DNA from: Kuschelorhynchus macadamiae
Lineage: Eukaryota > Arthropoda > Insecta > Coleoptera > Curculionidae
Assembly: GCA_030620095.1 (NCBI GenBank)
Contig: JAUTXW010005217.1
Span: 248,001 to 312,000, forward strand
Direction of reading: 5' to 3'
DNA length: 64,000 nucleotides
Position 1 is the first letter of the stretch, and each line of letters starts with the position of its first letter. The notes below the pieces were generated by a model that was not told the DNA's origin, did no database searches, and saw only the letters and a program-made list of their open reading frames with translations. Below, one piece after another: positions 36,744 through 47,113 of this stretch. A program made the position numbers and the translations under genes.

Positions 36744-37375
36744 AAAATACATTTAATGCACTATATCGTTAAAAATAATTTAGAAACTACTTTAAGTTTT
36801 TTATTGGTTAAAAATAGAAATAATGAATAATAATATTGATTTTAAAGCACTATTCATGTTTTTCGTACCTACATACCAAAGGTTTTTGAATTATCATGAC
36901 ACATTTTTTATTTTATAAGGGTTTATTGTACCTAAAAAATATAGTTTTAAAAATTGTAATTTTTTTAGTAGTTTATAAAGTTTGTTTTGAAGGATTTATG
37001 TTATTTTTCGTACTTACCTAATGTCTCTGAACAACCATGAGTTTAAACTATATTGAGAATCGTGTTTTGTAGACAACTAGACAAATATTTTATAAATCTT
37101 ATGTTCTTTGTTGTAATAAATATAGTATAACATACCTAATAAAGCTATATTCGTAGTTTTGTTTAACTTTTTACAAGTGCCAATAATTGTATTTTAAAGT
37201 GCTAATAACTATATTTTGGGTGCCAATAATACATTTTTAGTTCAACTAGATATTTATTGTGTTTTAGACGTTAAAGTATCACTAAAGTTGTAAACGGTTT
37301 CTGTCAAAACAAAAAATTACAGGCAGAAGTAATCAAAATAGTTTCTTAAAGCGCCAATTACAGTACCCCTTACCC
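36744..37375. other. pogo element 3' noncoding end
   Basis: AT-rich, ending with the subterminal GTGCCAA repeats and the right inverted terminus. No gene. Confidence 0.6.
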
Positions 37376-37377
37376 TA

Positions 37378-37770
37378 ACTGCTTTTATCAAAAATGAAAA
37401 TGTTGGCTTCACGCTCTTCTCTTATATCCGACGAAATTAACTATGGAAAGTATCTATTATTTTATAGAAAATATACAGCCTTGCGACCACCATCAACAAC
37501 GCATCAATGTTTTTTTTTATAAACTTTAAAAGAGGGAAGTGCACAACACAGTGTGTCGGGATAAACAGTTTCGGGAAGGTGCCCTCAGAAATTGCGGCAT
37601 TTCTAAAATTGCTGAACTCTACGCGGGGCATAGTTTTAATCGCTCCTCTGCAACTTTGCTGCTAGATTCCGGAAAAAGATTTACCGTAAAGCGATTAGGA
37701 GGCTGGAAGTTATCAACAGTAGCGGAGGGATATATTAACCACTCAATTACATACAATATACAATTTTCCT
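37378..37770 (+). pseudogene. tyrosine recombinase, C-terminal part (YR copy c)
   Basis: Starts TAFIKNENVGF directly after the pogo element. A deletion removes the first catalytic Arg region. The end shows GKCTTQCVGI, SEIAAFLKL, then GHSFNRSSATLLLDSG, KRLGGWKLSTVAEGYINHS. Compared with the intact gene at 46 kb, the Arg of HxxR is Asn and the His of KRHGGW is Leu; the Tyr of EGYI remains. The enzyme would be dead even with a repaired frame. Confidence 0.8.
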
Positions 37771-38569
37771 AGCAAAATTATTAGACTTCCAAATGTCACT
37801 TCATTATGACGCACCCTTTAGACATCTCCAGACTTATCAAGACAAGCGAGTCTATTAATACATTTCCTTAAACCACGCAGTCGTAAGCACATTTATCGAT
37901 TTCGTAATATCAATATAATAATTATTAAACATTAATATTCCTTGAATAATAAATAGCGCAAAAATGAACTTTCGAACGAACGACCAGCAATCATTTTTTT
38001 AAATTAATTATTCAATGTTTACCTATAACGTTCCCCGCGAAGTTATAAACTCATTCCTCGAAACTTAAAAAAAAACTTATTTATGTGTTTCTTTAGTCCA
38101 CGTCGCTACCTGTCATTATAATGTCAAGGCGATTATGACGTCACATTAACTACTTCATAAACTTGAAACATATCAAATTGGGACAAAATATGTCGTCTAT
38201 AATAAATTGATTATTCATTTCAATGTTTCTGCATTTTGGTCATCAGAAACAGTGGAATACATAATTGGTTTAGTAATGGTTGTCATATTATTTAATATCT
38301 AATGATTATCAGTACTGTTTTGCTTCTAAATATAGTAGACCTTTTAAATATAAGCCGTGTTTTATGGGTTTTTATTCAGGAGTAGGCTATGAGGGCCAAA
38401 AACCTAAAAAATGGTGGTATACACTGTACAGAGGCTGTCCTTATAGATTAAAGAATGTCAAATAAATTTCATAATAGGTAGAATATGTGAATAAAAAGGC
38501 AAACAAAGTGCAAGGTAATTGGTACTTGTAGTTGGACGATAGAGTGAAACATGCCCAAGTAGCATAAAC
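37771..38569. other. no recognisable gene
   Basis: AT-rich sequence; the 61-codon frame at 38280 shows no family resemblance. Confidence 0.4.
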
Positions 38570-39335
38570 ATATTTTTAAATGTGTTCAGATTATTTATTG
38601 CGTTTAGATTGACAAACAAAGATCTTTTTTGGCTGTTTCGCAACTGAATAAAAATATTTATCTTTAAATTAATTGAAGCAAATATTTAATATAATTACAT
38701 ACCTCAACATGTAGACTAGTCTGTCTATGGAATGTTTCGATACCTAATATAAACAATAATATTATTTAAGCAAGCTTAAGAAATTATATCATTTACCTTA
38801 AGTTGAGGTATGTAATTATATTAAATATTTCCTTCAATTAATTTAACGATAAATATTTTTATTCAGTTGCGGAAAAGCCAAAAAAGATTTTTGTTTGTCA
38901 ATCTAAACGCAACAAATAATCTGAAACTGAAAAGAGCCAAAAAAGATTTTTGTTTGTCAATCTAAACGCAACAAATAATCTGAACACATTTAAAAATAAC
39001 ATTATAGATGGCTGCAAACTATCATTTTTTTCATATCTAGGTTACATGTCAAACAAACTGACACATTTTAAAATTTTGAAATCAATTCTTTTCTATTATT
39101 TAATGTTTTTCTCTTAAGATCGACGCACTGATGAGTCCCGATAGGATGAAAGTATTTGTACAACTTCTATGTGTCTAGGTAAATGAATAATTTCTTATGC
39201 TTGCTTAAATAATATTGATGATACATTTCTAGACAGACTAGTCTACATGTTGAGGTAAAGGTAACACAAGCTTCAATTAATTTAAAGATAAATATTTTTA
39301 TTCAGTTGCGAAAAAGCCAAGAAAGATTTTTGTTT
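38570..39335. repeat. inverted/direct copies of one repeat unit
   Basis: Copy A (38810 to 38570, minus) and copy B (38812-39000, plus) meet head to head; copy C (39177-39335, plus) follows the ribozyme candidate. Shared blocks are gacagactagtctacatgtt, attcagttgcgaaaaagcca and tttgtttgtcaatctaaacg. Within copy B a 55-bp piece is duplicated in tandem (38876-38930 and 38936-38987). No coding content. Confidence 0.75.
39122..39175 (+). ncRNA. hammerhead ribozyme candidate
   Basis: All core elements occur in order: stem I 5' strand GACGCA (39122-39127), CTGATGA (39128-39134), stem II GTCC/GGAT with loop cgata (39135-39147; the last pair is a G-U wobble), GAAA (39148-39151), a stem III of about seven positions closed by a GTAC loop with U-U and U-C mismatches, cleavage triplet CTA (39167-39169) and stem I 3' strand TGTGTC (39170-39175, one G-U pair). 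In a true hammerhead, cleavage would follow A39169. It sits directly before repeat copy C. Hammerheads are known in animal satellites and retroelements. Confidence 0.75.
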
Positions 39336-39344
39336 GATAAACAT

Positions 39345-40545
39345 ATTTTGTCAAAATGAAATCACTTTCCGAGGTTTCGTCTTCGATTGCACGAGGCATC
39401 TTTAGGGATACTTACTTCACGAGATCAGAATACTGAATAAGCTCGGAGAGACCCAGGCCGGCTATTTAGAGTGTTTACCGAACACTGGCTCGGTGTAACG
39501 ATCGGTTTCCACGTATGATGTAGACTGAAGCCCGTATCTCTATAAAATTGTTAGGATGCTTATAAATTTTAATAGATTCCCTAATTTTTTTCATTTATAG
39601 AATCGCGAAATCGATGCAAGAACTTTGGTTTCTTTTATATTTATGACATGTCTAGTAGAATGTTGGTGTTCAGATACAGCAGATTGTGTCGATACGGATC
39701 GTCCAGTTTCTCCAATATAGACATCACCAGAGGAACAAGGAATTGCATATACTCCTTCCGTTTGGAAAGGAATTAAGTCCTTTGGCGATCGCAAACATTA
39801 TCCAATTTTTGTGTGTGTGTTGAAGATTGTACGTATGTTGGACCAGCGAAGTAACCTTGCAATCCTGTCTGTAGTTCCGTGTATAAATGGAAGAAATACA
39901 CTTCCTATCAGTAATTCTTTATTAGGCTGACTGAACATCTAAAATCCTCAGTACAATATCCATTCCCTCTTAAAGCTTGAGTCAGTTTCTCTGTTTCCGA
40001 TTGTAAAGAATCTTGGTCACAAATCGCGACAGTTCTGTAAACCAATGAATTAATTGCTTTGTGCTGGATGATGATGGGAATTTGCATTTAGGTACCTGTT
40101 CGTATGCGTTGATTTTCTATATACAGAGTGTCCTAAGGAACCATCCCCTTTCCTTTGAACAAGAACATCTAGAAAGGGAATGGTTTTTTCTGATTCAATT
40201 TCCATTGTTAATTTTATATTAGCATCTTGTTGATGCAGATGATCAAGAGGGAGGCTTTCTGGATCATGCGGCCATATTACAAAAGTGTCGTCTACATATA
40301 TGAACTATGATTTTGGCTTTAATGGAGCTTCTTCCTCAAACGCTTCCATGAAGATATTGGCTACCACTGGTGACAGCGGAGATTCCTGAGGTTTGCTCAT
40401 GAAAAGTTCCTGGAAACACATATTGAAATGGTGTAGGAAAATCTGATACCCGAATATCCAAGGCATGAATAACAGTTACTTCTAGAAAGATAGCGCTCCA
40501 GGAGTAGCTAAGTTTCTGGTCGACACTTTTCCAATAAATGATGGG
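39345..40545 (-). pseudogene. third Penelope-like element, RT to GIY-YIG (broken)
   Basis: Minus-strand order from about 40440: SPLSPVVANIFMEAFEEEAP (motif B), an in-frame stop, IYVDDTFVIWPHDPES (motif C, catalytic Asp pair), KTIPFLDVLVQRKGDGSLGH, a shifted YRKSTHTNRYLNANSHHHPA block, a decayed middle, then GVYAIPCSSGDVYIGETGRS (GIY-YIG domain, 39591-39794) with SEHQHSTRHVI. The tail at 39345-39420 carries a PLE-type GACGAAAC motif. This matches the common insect PLE lineage and differs from those at 17 kb and 25 kb. It is 5'-truncated at about 40545. Confidence 0.8.
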
Positions 40546-40720
40546 GTACGAATGAACTGTTTAGGTGGCCATCTAGGTCGCCTGGCTTAACCCCATTTGA
40601 CTTATTTTCTGTGTTTATTTTTAAATATCATTTGCAAAAATAAGAACAATACCATTCAAAAATTGAAAAGCCGTTTCAGATGTAGTTTGGAAAAAATGAA
40701 AAGAAAAGGGGTGTTTAGAA
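40546..40720 (+). pseudogene. mariner-like transposase scrap
   Basis: Plus-strand frame LFRWPSRSPGLTPFDLFS resembles the WPPRSPDLTPLDFFLW block holding the third catalytic Asp, followed by degraded C-terminal text. About 60 codons, with indels. Confidence 0.5.
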
Positions 40721-41094
40721 GTGCTGCGGAAATTTTTTATGTTTATGTTTAGTTTTGTATAAATATTTAAAGTTCGATAGAAAATGGCATCCATTTTGGA
40801 AAAACATAACTTTGTCATATCTGAGAAACTAAAATAGAAAGAAAAGAATGACGAAGACCATTAAATTCTAGGTAAAAAACTACATAAAGCACCAATTAAT
40901 TTTTTTCATCTGTTACCAATAAATAAGCGAGATACAAGACCCTATCAAAAAAGGCCAATTTTTGAAAAATACCACGTATCTCAATAACGAATCAAATTAG
41001 CTATAGTCATTAATCTGTAAGCATGTTTGAAGTTCATTTGTAAATCCAACTCGAAAATTTTCAGTTTTATGTAGCACCTACAGTTTTGCAGAAA
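40721..41094. other. mariner-like arm remnant
   Basis: Blocks such as ggtaaaaaactacataaagc, ataagcgagatacaag and accacgtatctcaataacg resemble the arms of the element at 31.5-33 kb. No terminus is preserved. Confidence 0.45.
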
Positions 41095-43738
41095 ATATGC
41101 CACTCTCAACTCACCAACCAGAATTACTAAGACAAGTGCCAGTACTATAGATTACGTTGTGTCTTCTTTCGATCCTAGCTCCGTCGAATGTAATGTCTTA
41201 AGTCCAGGTTTCTCCGATCATGAAGCAATTTTCACAAAATTTTCAATTACATCCAAAGCCAAAAATTCCTCTAGACAAGTAGGCCGTATTTTTTCGGTTA
41301 GAAATTTCATTAATTTCAAACACCTATGTCAAATAACTGACTGGTACTCTCACACTTATGATGTCGGCACTGAATTTTCTCGTTTTATAAAAACTCTAAC
41401 TAATATAGCTTCTGAATCTTTTCCTCTTAGGCCTATCAAAAATAAAAGAAGTAAACCCTGGTCCGCTAAAGGTTTACGTATATCTTCTAAGAACATGCGG
41501 TCACTATCTCATTTAAAGAAATTTTCGGACAGTGTCTTTTTTCATAATTATGTAAAATCATACAGAAAAATTTATCATAAGACTATTAAAGCCGCCAAAA
41601 ATATTTATTACAATAATAGACTTTCTAACGCCAAAAATGTAGCTAAAGAAACCTGGTCTATCGTAAATGATTTAAGAAACAAAACTCCTTTATCCAGCAC
41701 TATCCTTACCTCTCCTGAGGACCTAAACAATTATTTTGTAAATGTAGCCAAAGATTTGACTAAATCCGTATCTCAATCTAATGACCCAATTTCATATCTC
41801 TCTAATCATAGGGTAAACCTGCACAGTTTCTTCTTTTCACCAGTAGTTTTATCAGAACTTCGTAGTACAATTAATGATATCAAAAATAAATCTTCCTTGG
41901 GAACTGATGGGCTTACTTTAAAAATGTATTCAAGTCTGCCGGAGTGCACACTAGAGCATCTGACTGCTTTGATAAATATGTCTTTCCAAAATGGTACTTT
42001 TCCAAGCTGCCTTTAAACTGCAATAATCATACCTCTTCACAAAGGAGGTGTTTCAGAAGAAGCTTCGAACTATCGCCCAATTGCACTTCTCCCTACGCTA
42101 TCTAAGATCATCGAAAGACTGGTTAAAAAAAGGCTTTTATCATTTCTGTCTAGATATGAAATACTTACAAAACATCAATTTGGATTTTTAAGTAACAAAT
42201 GCACAAGCGATGCCATGTTTTCCCTTCTTAATAGAGTTTACTCCAGCCTAAACAACCATCACGCTACGGCAACAATTTTCTGTGATTTTTCCAAAGCTTT
42301 CGATTGTGTGAATCATAATATATTAACTAACAAGCTGCAGTACTATGGATTTAGAGGGGCTCCTCTCGATTGGTTTAAGTCATATCTTAGCAACAGAAAT
42401 CAAGTTGTGAAAGTTGACAACAGGATGTCTTCTTCTAGGCCAATGGAATATGGAGTGCCTCAAGGCTCGGTACTAGGCCCTATCTTGTTTCTTCTGTTCA
42501 TAAACGACATGGCTAATTTAAACATTAGTGAAAAAATATGTCTCTTTGCGGACGATACCAGCTTTACGTGGAGCCACCCAGATGTCACGGACCTACATAG
42601 GATTGTATCTAATGACCTAATCACCATTAAATCCTGGTGCGATTCTAATCTCCTATGTTTGAACATCTCTAAAACGAAAGTCTTGTCTTATAAAAACACG
42701 CTGCAACCTTTTGACCTTAATGGCACCACTATTGATGTCGTAAACTCTGTAAAATTTCTAGGGCTTCTTGTAGATGATTCTTTAAAATGGGATCCACATA
42801 TCGACGCTTTATCAAGGAAGTTGGGTTCTGCTTGCTTTGCGTTAAGATCTGTTTCCGAGGAGCTTAGCTTTTCTACCTCTAGAACTGTTTATTTTGCTCT
42901 TGTTGAGTCGCACCTCAGATATGCTATTCCATTCTGGGGTACATGTTGTGCGACTCAATTTGATCGAATTTTTATACTACAAAAAAGAGCTGTTCGTTAC
43001 CTACTGAGACTTAACAGTAGAACTCACTGCCGAGATTTCTTTAAAAGATATAAAATACTAACCCTTCCTTGCTTATTCATTTTGGAATCGGTTTGCTTAA
43101 TTCGTAAGCATGCACCTGCTCTATTAGAGAGACCTTCTCACAACTACCCTCTCAGAAATACTAAGCACGATCTCTATCTTCCAACCCCACACTCAGAGTT
43201 AATTAAAAGATCAGTAATCTACAATGCAAAAAAAATGCATAATCACCTGCCATTTAACATCAAATCCATAATATCTCTGACTTCATTTCGCAAGGCTTTG
43301 AAATCATTCTTACTGGAAAGTGCCTTCTACACCGTGAACGAGTTTTACAACACATAATTTTATCCTTATGAACCCCTAGTGTGATAGTTGCCATTACCAA
43401 CCATTTTTACCGAATTTTGTATATGTATTTTTTTAATTGTTTCGTACTATTTTATTTTTTACTTCGCTTTTTTATTTTTTTTTTACATTATATTTATGAA
43501 AATCTTTATAACATAGTACGACTGACAAAGTACATTTCTAATGTACTTCTTTTAGGATTCTATAATATTAGTATTCTAAATTCTTGATTTAAATATTATT
43601 TTTCTATAATATTTATGATGTGTTTTTGTTTTGTTTTGTTTGCTAATTTTGATGTTTGTAAACTATTTTTTTACAACAGCTTTGTCCACAAAATTGTAAA
43701 ATTTTTTTTTTACAATAAAGCATTTATTTATTTTTATT
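41095..43738 (+). mobile_element. LINE copy 2, 5'-truncated
   Basis: Starts inside the endonuclease domain and runs through RT to a 3' end with acaataaagcatttattta and a TTTATT-type tail to about 43760. No target duplication could be assigned. Confidence 0.8.
41159..43357 (+). pseudogene. LINE ORF2: endonuclease end and reverse transcriptase
   Basis: One frame from about 41105 to 43357, interrupted by a single TAA at 42014 (where Lys would fit). It opens in the endonuclease C-terminus (TRITKTSASTIDYV, LSPGFSDHEAIFTKF), passes a linker with KPWSAKGL, and enters RT: SLGTDGLTLKMYSS, then IIIPLHKGGVSEEASNYRPI, FCDFSKAFDCVNH (motif A), MEYGVPQGSVLGPILFLLFI (motif B), FADDTSF (motif C, catalytic), FLGLLVDDSLKW and the C-terminal region to VNEFYNT. 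A Jockey/CR1-type RT is likely. Apart from the stop and truncation it is well preserved, and 95% or more like LINE copy 1. Confidence 0.85.
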
Positions 43739-43760
43739 ATTATTTTTATTATCTGTATAC

Positions 43761-44440
43761 CTAGTAGGAAAAGCTAAACATTCCCGGGCGACCGTAAAGA
43801 CCGAGACAGGCAATACAGAGTTCGGCAATATGGCTTTTCGTACGAGGTATAAATACTTTGTTTCCGAAAAATGAAAATTGTCGAATGGACATAAATTATT
43901 TCAATCAACTTGTTAAAATTTTGAAACAAGTATTAAGCATTATTAATTTTATTTACAACCACGTATCTTTGGCATTTATCCGGATGAAAATTGATTTTAA
44001 ACATCACATTCCACCTAGGTAAATGTCGATATTTATAGAATAACGAAAATGTTTCAATTTTATTCGATTATTTAATTTTTTCTCTCAACTGATGAGTAGT
44101 AAAAAATGATTGTTCTGAATTGCAGATTGTATTCGAAATCAATCTATCAAAAATGGAACTAACTTAAGTGTGTGTATGCTTGGTTTGTTAGTACCATAAT
44201 AACCACTGTCAAAATGTCTTGTAGTTACACGGGACGCTTACTTTGCCGTCATTTGCATTTAAAAGGTATGGTTGTAAATAAAATAGTATAGAAACCTCGG
44301 TCAAAAAGTTTCATTCATGTCACAAGAAATGGTTTATCTCGCGCCTCGGTAAACCATTCGTTTCTCTCTAAAGAAATAACTTTCGACCTAAGCATGTAAT
44401 TTACTATTCCTCACAGTACAAAATAGTTATTTATACTATA
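43761..44440. other. no recognisable gene
   Basis: AT-rich spacer; nothing supportable. The CTGATGAG at 44092 lacks the other parts of a hammerhead. Confidence 0.4.
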
Positions 44441-44765
44441 AGGGATGTAACTAACGTTTACCGGTTGAGGACGAGTTTGCGCCCGAGCGATACCGAGGGC
44501 TGGCAAAAAAGTTCGATACTGGTTAATGTACTTACATCCCATATAGTATGTAACATTTTTCCCCCTCCCTGTATTGTATGTTTACAAGAAAATGCTGGAT
44601 ATATTTTTGGATTTTCATTATCATTACATTCTTATTAAATTATGAAGGCAGCCGTGATCCGTTGCCAGAGCAACATAAGCAGTTTTTATTTTATCAACAA
44701 CGTCAAGTTGACAATTCATAGCGAAAAGTTTGAAAAGTCGAATTATTAGATTCTGTGTGAACAAA
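44441..44765 (+). repeat. 5' flank of YR copy d, shared with 12.93-13.26 kb
   Basis: Matches the upstream sequence of YR copy a in reverse order, including the palindromic actataagggatgtaac and ttacatcccatatagta pair and the ccctccctgtattgtatg block. Confidence 0.6.
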
Positions 44766-45823
44766 ATGGATTTTTCAGACATAGAAGAATTAGCGAATAT
44801 TGCTTGTTTATCTCTACTACCGGAAAAGCCGAAAAAAAGGTATGAAGCAGGATATAAATCCTTTAAGAATTGATGCCAAAGCAAGATGGCTACTGCAGTC
44901 TCAGAAACCTTGTTTTTGGCGTACGAAAAAAGTGCTATATTGAAGTCCCCATCAAGCTTATAGTGTGAGTATTCGATGTTGAAGTCCACCCTTTTTATAG
45001 AGGAAAATATAGATATTTCTAAGTATCCAAAACTTCGAGCATTTTTGAAAAGAAAAAATGATGGTTATAGACCCAAAGAATCGAATGTTTAACTGGGAAG
45101 ATGTAAATAAGTTCATGCTTGAAGCCCCAGATATATATATATATATATATATATACTTATTGATGAAGGTCGTAATGGTAATGGGAGTTGCTAGAGCGTG
45201 CCATTCTGATGAACTCTATGAAATGAAAATGGACAATGTTAAAATAAGTCCAGAAGTCATAATTGTGACGACACTCAGGTTTGTCATTTCAAAATAATTC
45301 AAAAGTACGTTGATACAGGGTCCCACATGACGACTATAAATCCGCGCCTCTTTATGCGATATCAAAATGGAACGTGCTTAAACTAGCCTGTCGGGAAAAA
45401 TATGTTTTCGTCAATTCCAAATAAACTTGCGAAATTTCTAAAGTTTGAGAACTTTAAAATGTATACTGGACACTCTTTTAGAAGAACGTCGGCAACTTTA
45501 TTAGCAAATACTGGAGTTGACGTATTAGCTATCAAGCGACATGGTTGATGGAAGTCCGCTACTATTGCGAAAAGTTACGTAGCTGAGAGCCTCAATAATA
45601 AAAAGGAAGTAGCGATAAAATTTTATACATTAGGACCCAGCCAGAAGTCTCTTGCAGTGCTTCAACAGTGACAGAAACATTGGTTTGAAATGAAGAATCT
45701 GTGGAGTCAGAAAATGTAATACACATCGAGAAGAAACGAGAAAACGTGTTTTTCTACGATTGCTATGAAAACTGTCTAAATACGCACGCCAAACAAGATC
45801 TGAAAATTACTAATTTCACATGA
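44766..45823 (+). pseudogene. tyrosine recombinase, full length but broken (YR copy d)
   Basis: ATG at 44766 (MDFSDIEELANIACLSLLPE), core-binding domain with shifts and a stop, EAPD at 45130, then a (TA)n stretch read as IY repeats, then LLMKVVMVMGVARACHSDEL (first catalytic Arg region; the Arg pair of the intact gene is now His-Ser), NVKISPEVIIV, and in other frames KLAKFLKF, YTGHSFRRTSATLLANTGVD (HxxR kept), AIKRHG, a TGA in place of Gly, and a Tyr in KSYVAES. The gene ends at 45823. It lies just 5' of the intact copy and shares its orientation. At least three lesions. Confidence 0.8.
45127..45156. repeat. (TA)n inside YR copy d coding sequence
   Basis: About 27 bp of TA between the codons for EAPD and YLLMKV, keeping frame. 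Confidence 0.85.
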
Positions 45824-46021
45824 TGTGTGAAAACTGCTGTGTGAAATTTTTGCACACACTTTTGCTTAGGTTTGACCTCAATGATGGATGACTAGCACTA
45901 ATGTCACTAAAGCTTGAATCAAGTAGGTCGTGGTTTTCGATTGCCTGGTTACTTTCATTTTAATTTCAATCTGTCAAAAATATTTTATTTTTTTGCCAAA
46001 ATCACCTTTTGTTGTGTAAAA

Positions 46022-47113
46022 ATGGAGAGTGAAAGTGAATTTGAATGTACGCCACCAGAAACAAAGGAAAAAGCTACAAGCGTCTCGCTAAACCTTTTGC
46101 CGGAAACTTCCAGATACAAATATGAGATCGCGTACATGAAATTTCAGCAGTGGAAAGCAAGAAGCAATGTAAAGTCATGTTCGGAAAATGTGATGCTAGT
46201 ATATTTTGAAGAACTATCGAAGAAATACAAAGCATCCACATTGTGGTCGATATTCTCTATGCTTAAAGCTACCTTAAAAGTAAAGCGCAATATTAATATT
46301 TCCGATTATATGAAACTACAGTCGTTCCTAAAACGAAAATCAGAAAAATATACACCAAAGAAGTCCAAAATTCTAACGGAGGAGGATTTTTCAAAATTTT
46401 TAAATTCAGCACCGGATGAGCAATACTTGTTAATAAAAGTACGTGCTAAAAGCAAATTTTATGACATATATTTTTGTAATCGTATACATTGCAAAAATGT
46501 ATTAAATATTATACGTTTAAACTTTCAGGCCGCAGTTGCTATCGGTCTAGCAGGAGCTTGTAGACGTGACGAATTGCATAAATTATCAGTCAATGACATC
46601 AAAGATTTAAATTCGGCTATGCTGATCAAATTAACAAACACCAAAAATAAAATACCTAGATCATCTACTCTGATTGGAAACTTCTACAATATATATAAAA
46701 AGTTTGCCAATCTCAGACCCAGTAATATAACCGAAAACAGATTTTTCTTGAATTATCAAAATGGAAAATGCACTAGACAAGCTGTAGGCATCAATAAATT
46801 TGGACGCATGGCTACAGAGATAGCCAATTTTTTGAAACTGTCCAACCCGAGCGAATATACAGGCCATTGCTTTCGGCGTTCATCGGCAACAATACTCGTT
46901 AATGCTGGTGAGGATTTACTAACTCTTAAACGCCATGGGGGATGGCGTTCTAGTGCAGTGGCTGAAGGATACATAGACGATTCAATTGGGAATAAATTAA
47001 AAATTGCAAACAAAATTGCAGAATCTGTAGACCAAACTTCGACGTCCTGGTCCTTACATGAATTGCAAGAATCTGAAACTTCCCCGCTGGAGCCGGTTCC
47101 TTCATGTTCATGA
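46022..47113 (+). CDS. tyrosine recombinase, intact, Crypton-like (YR copy e)
   Basis: An uninterrupted 363-codon frame from the ATG at 46022, chosen over the in-frame upstream start at 45914 because MESESEFEC lines up with MDFSDIEE and MDKMDVSD of the sister copies and follows aaaATGG. Residues 20-130 form a core-binding domain (SLNLLPETSRYKYEIAYMKF). If 46439-46528 is spliced out (30 codons), the 333-residue protein has Arg in GLAGACRRDELH (151/152), KLTNTKNK, HxxR in YTGHCFRRSS (252, 255), His in LKRHGGWRS (275) and the nucleophile Tyr in AEGYIDDS (287): the complete tyrosine recombinase set. Such enzymes cut and rejoin DNA through a 3'-phosphotyrosine. No RT or second enzyme belongs to it, so a Crypton-type DNA element or a domesticated derivative are the likeliest readings. 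AATAAA lies at 47150. Confidence 0.85.
   Translation: MESESEFECTPPETKEKATSVSLNLLPETSRYKYEIAYMKFQQWKARSNVKSCSENVMLVYFEELSKKYKASTLWSIFSMLKATLKVKRNINISDYMKLQSFLKRKSEKYTPKKSKILTEEDFSKFLNSAPDEQYLLIKVRAKSKFYDIYFCNRIHCKNVLNIIRLNFQAAVAIGLAGACRRDELHKLSVNDIKDLNSAMLIKLTNTKNKIPRSSTLIGNFYNIYKKFANLRPSNITENRFFLNYQNGKCTRQAVGINKFGRMATEIANFLKLSNPSEYTGHCFRRSSATILVNAGEDLLTLKRHGGWRSSAVAEGYIDDSIGNKLKIANKIAESVDQTSTSWSLHELQESETSPLEPVPSCS
46439..46528 (+). other. probable 90-nt intron in YR copy e
   Basis: GTACGT donor after ...YLLIK and a TTTAAACTTTCAG acceptor before AAVAIGLAG. Its length is a multiple of three and it has no stop, so the frame is open either way. Copies b and d run from the same Lys straight into the conserved helix without this insert. 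Confidence 0.75.

Larger units (their letters stand above)
33680..37375 (+). mobile_element. pogo-like element (3.7 kb) with TA duplication
   Basis: Begins GGGTAAACAGTACAGTTG and ends with the inverse of GGGTAAGGGGTACTGTAATT. TA at 33678-33679 and 37376-37377 is the target duplication, and removing the element restores the YR reading frame (FYKL-TAF). Copies of GTGCCAA/TTGGCAC cluster near both ends (33698, 33717, 34082, 34123, 34133, 34274; 37177, 37220, and GCGCCAA at 37351), likely transposase-binding repeats. Confidence 0.9.

Noticed and set aside
38280..38465. 61-codon plus-strand frame with several aromatic and Cys residues.
   Set aside because: Short, no family resemblance, and no context that supports a gene.
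44088..44130. CTGATGAG at 44092 as a second hammerhead.
   Set aside because: No stem II closing and no GAAA at the required distance.
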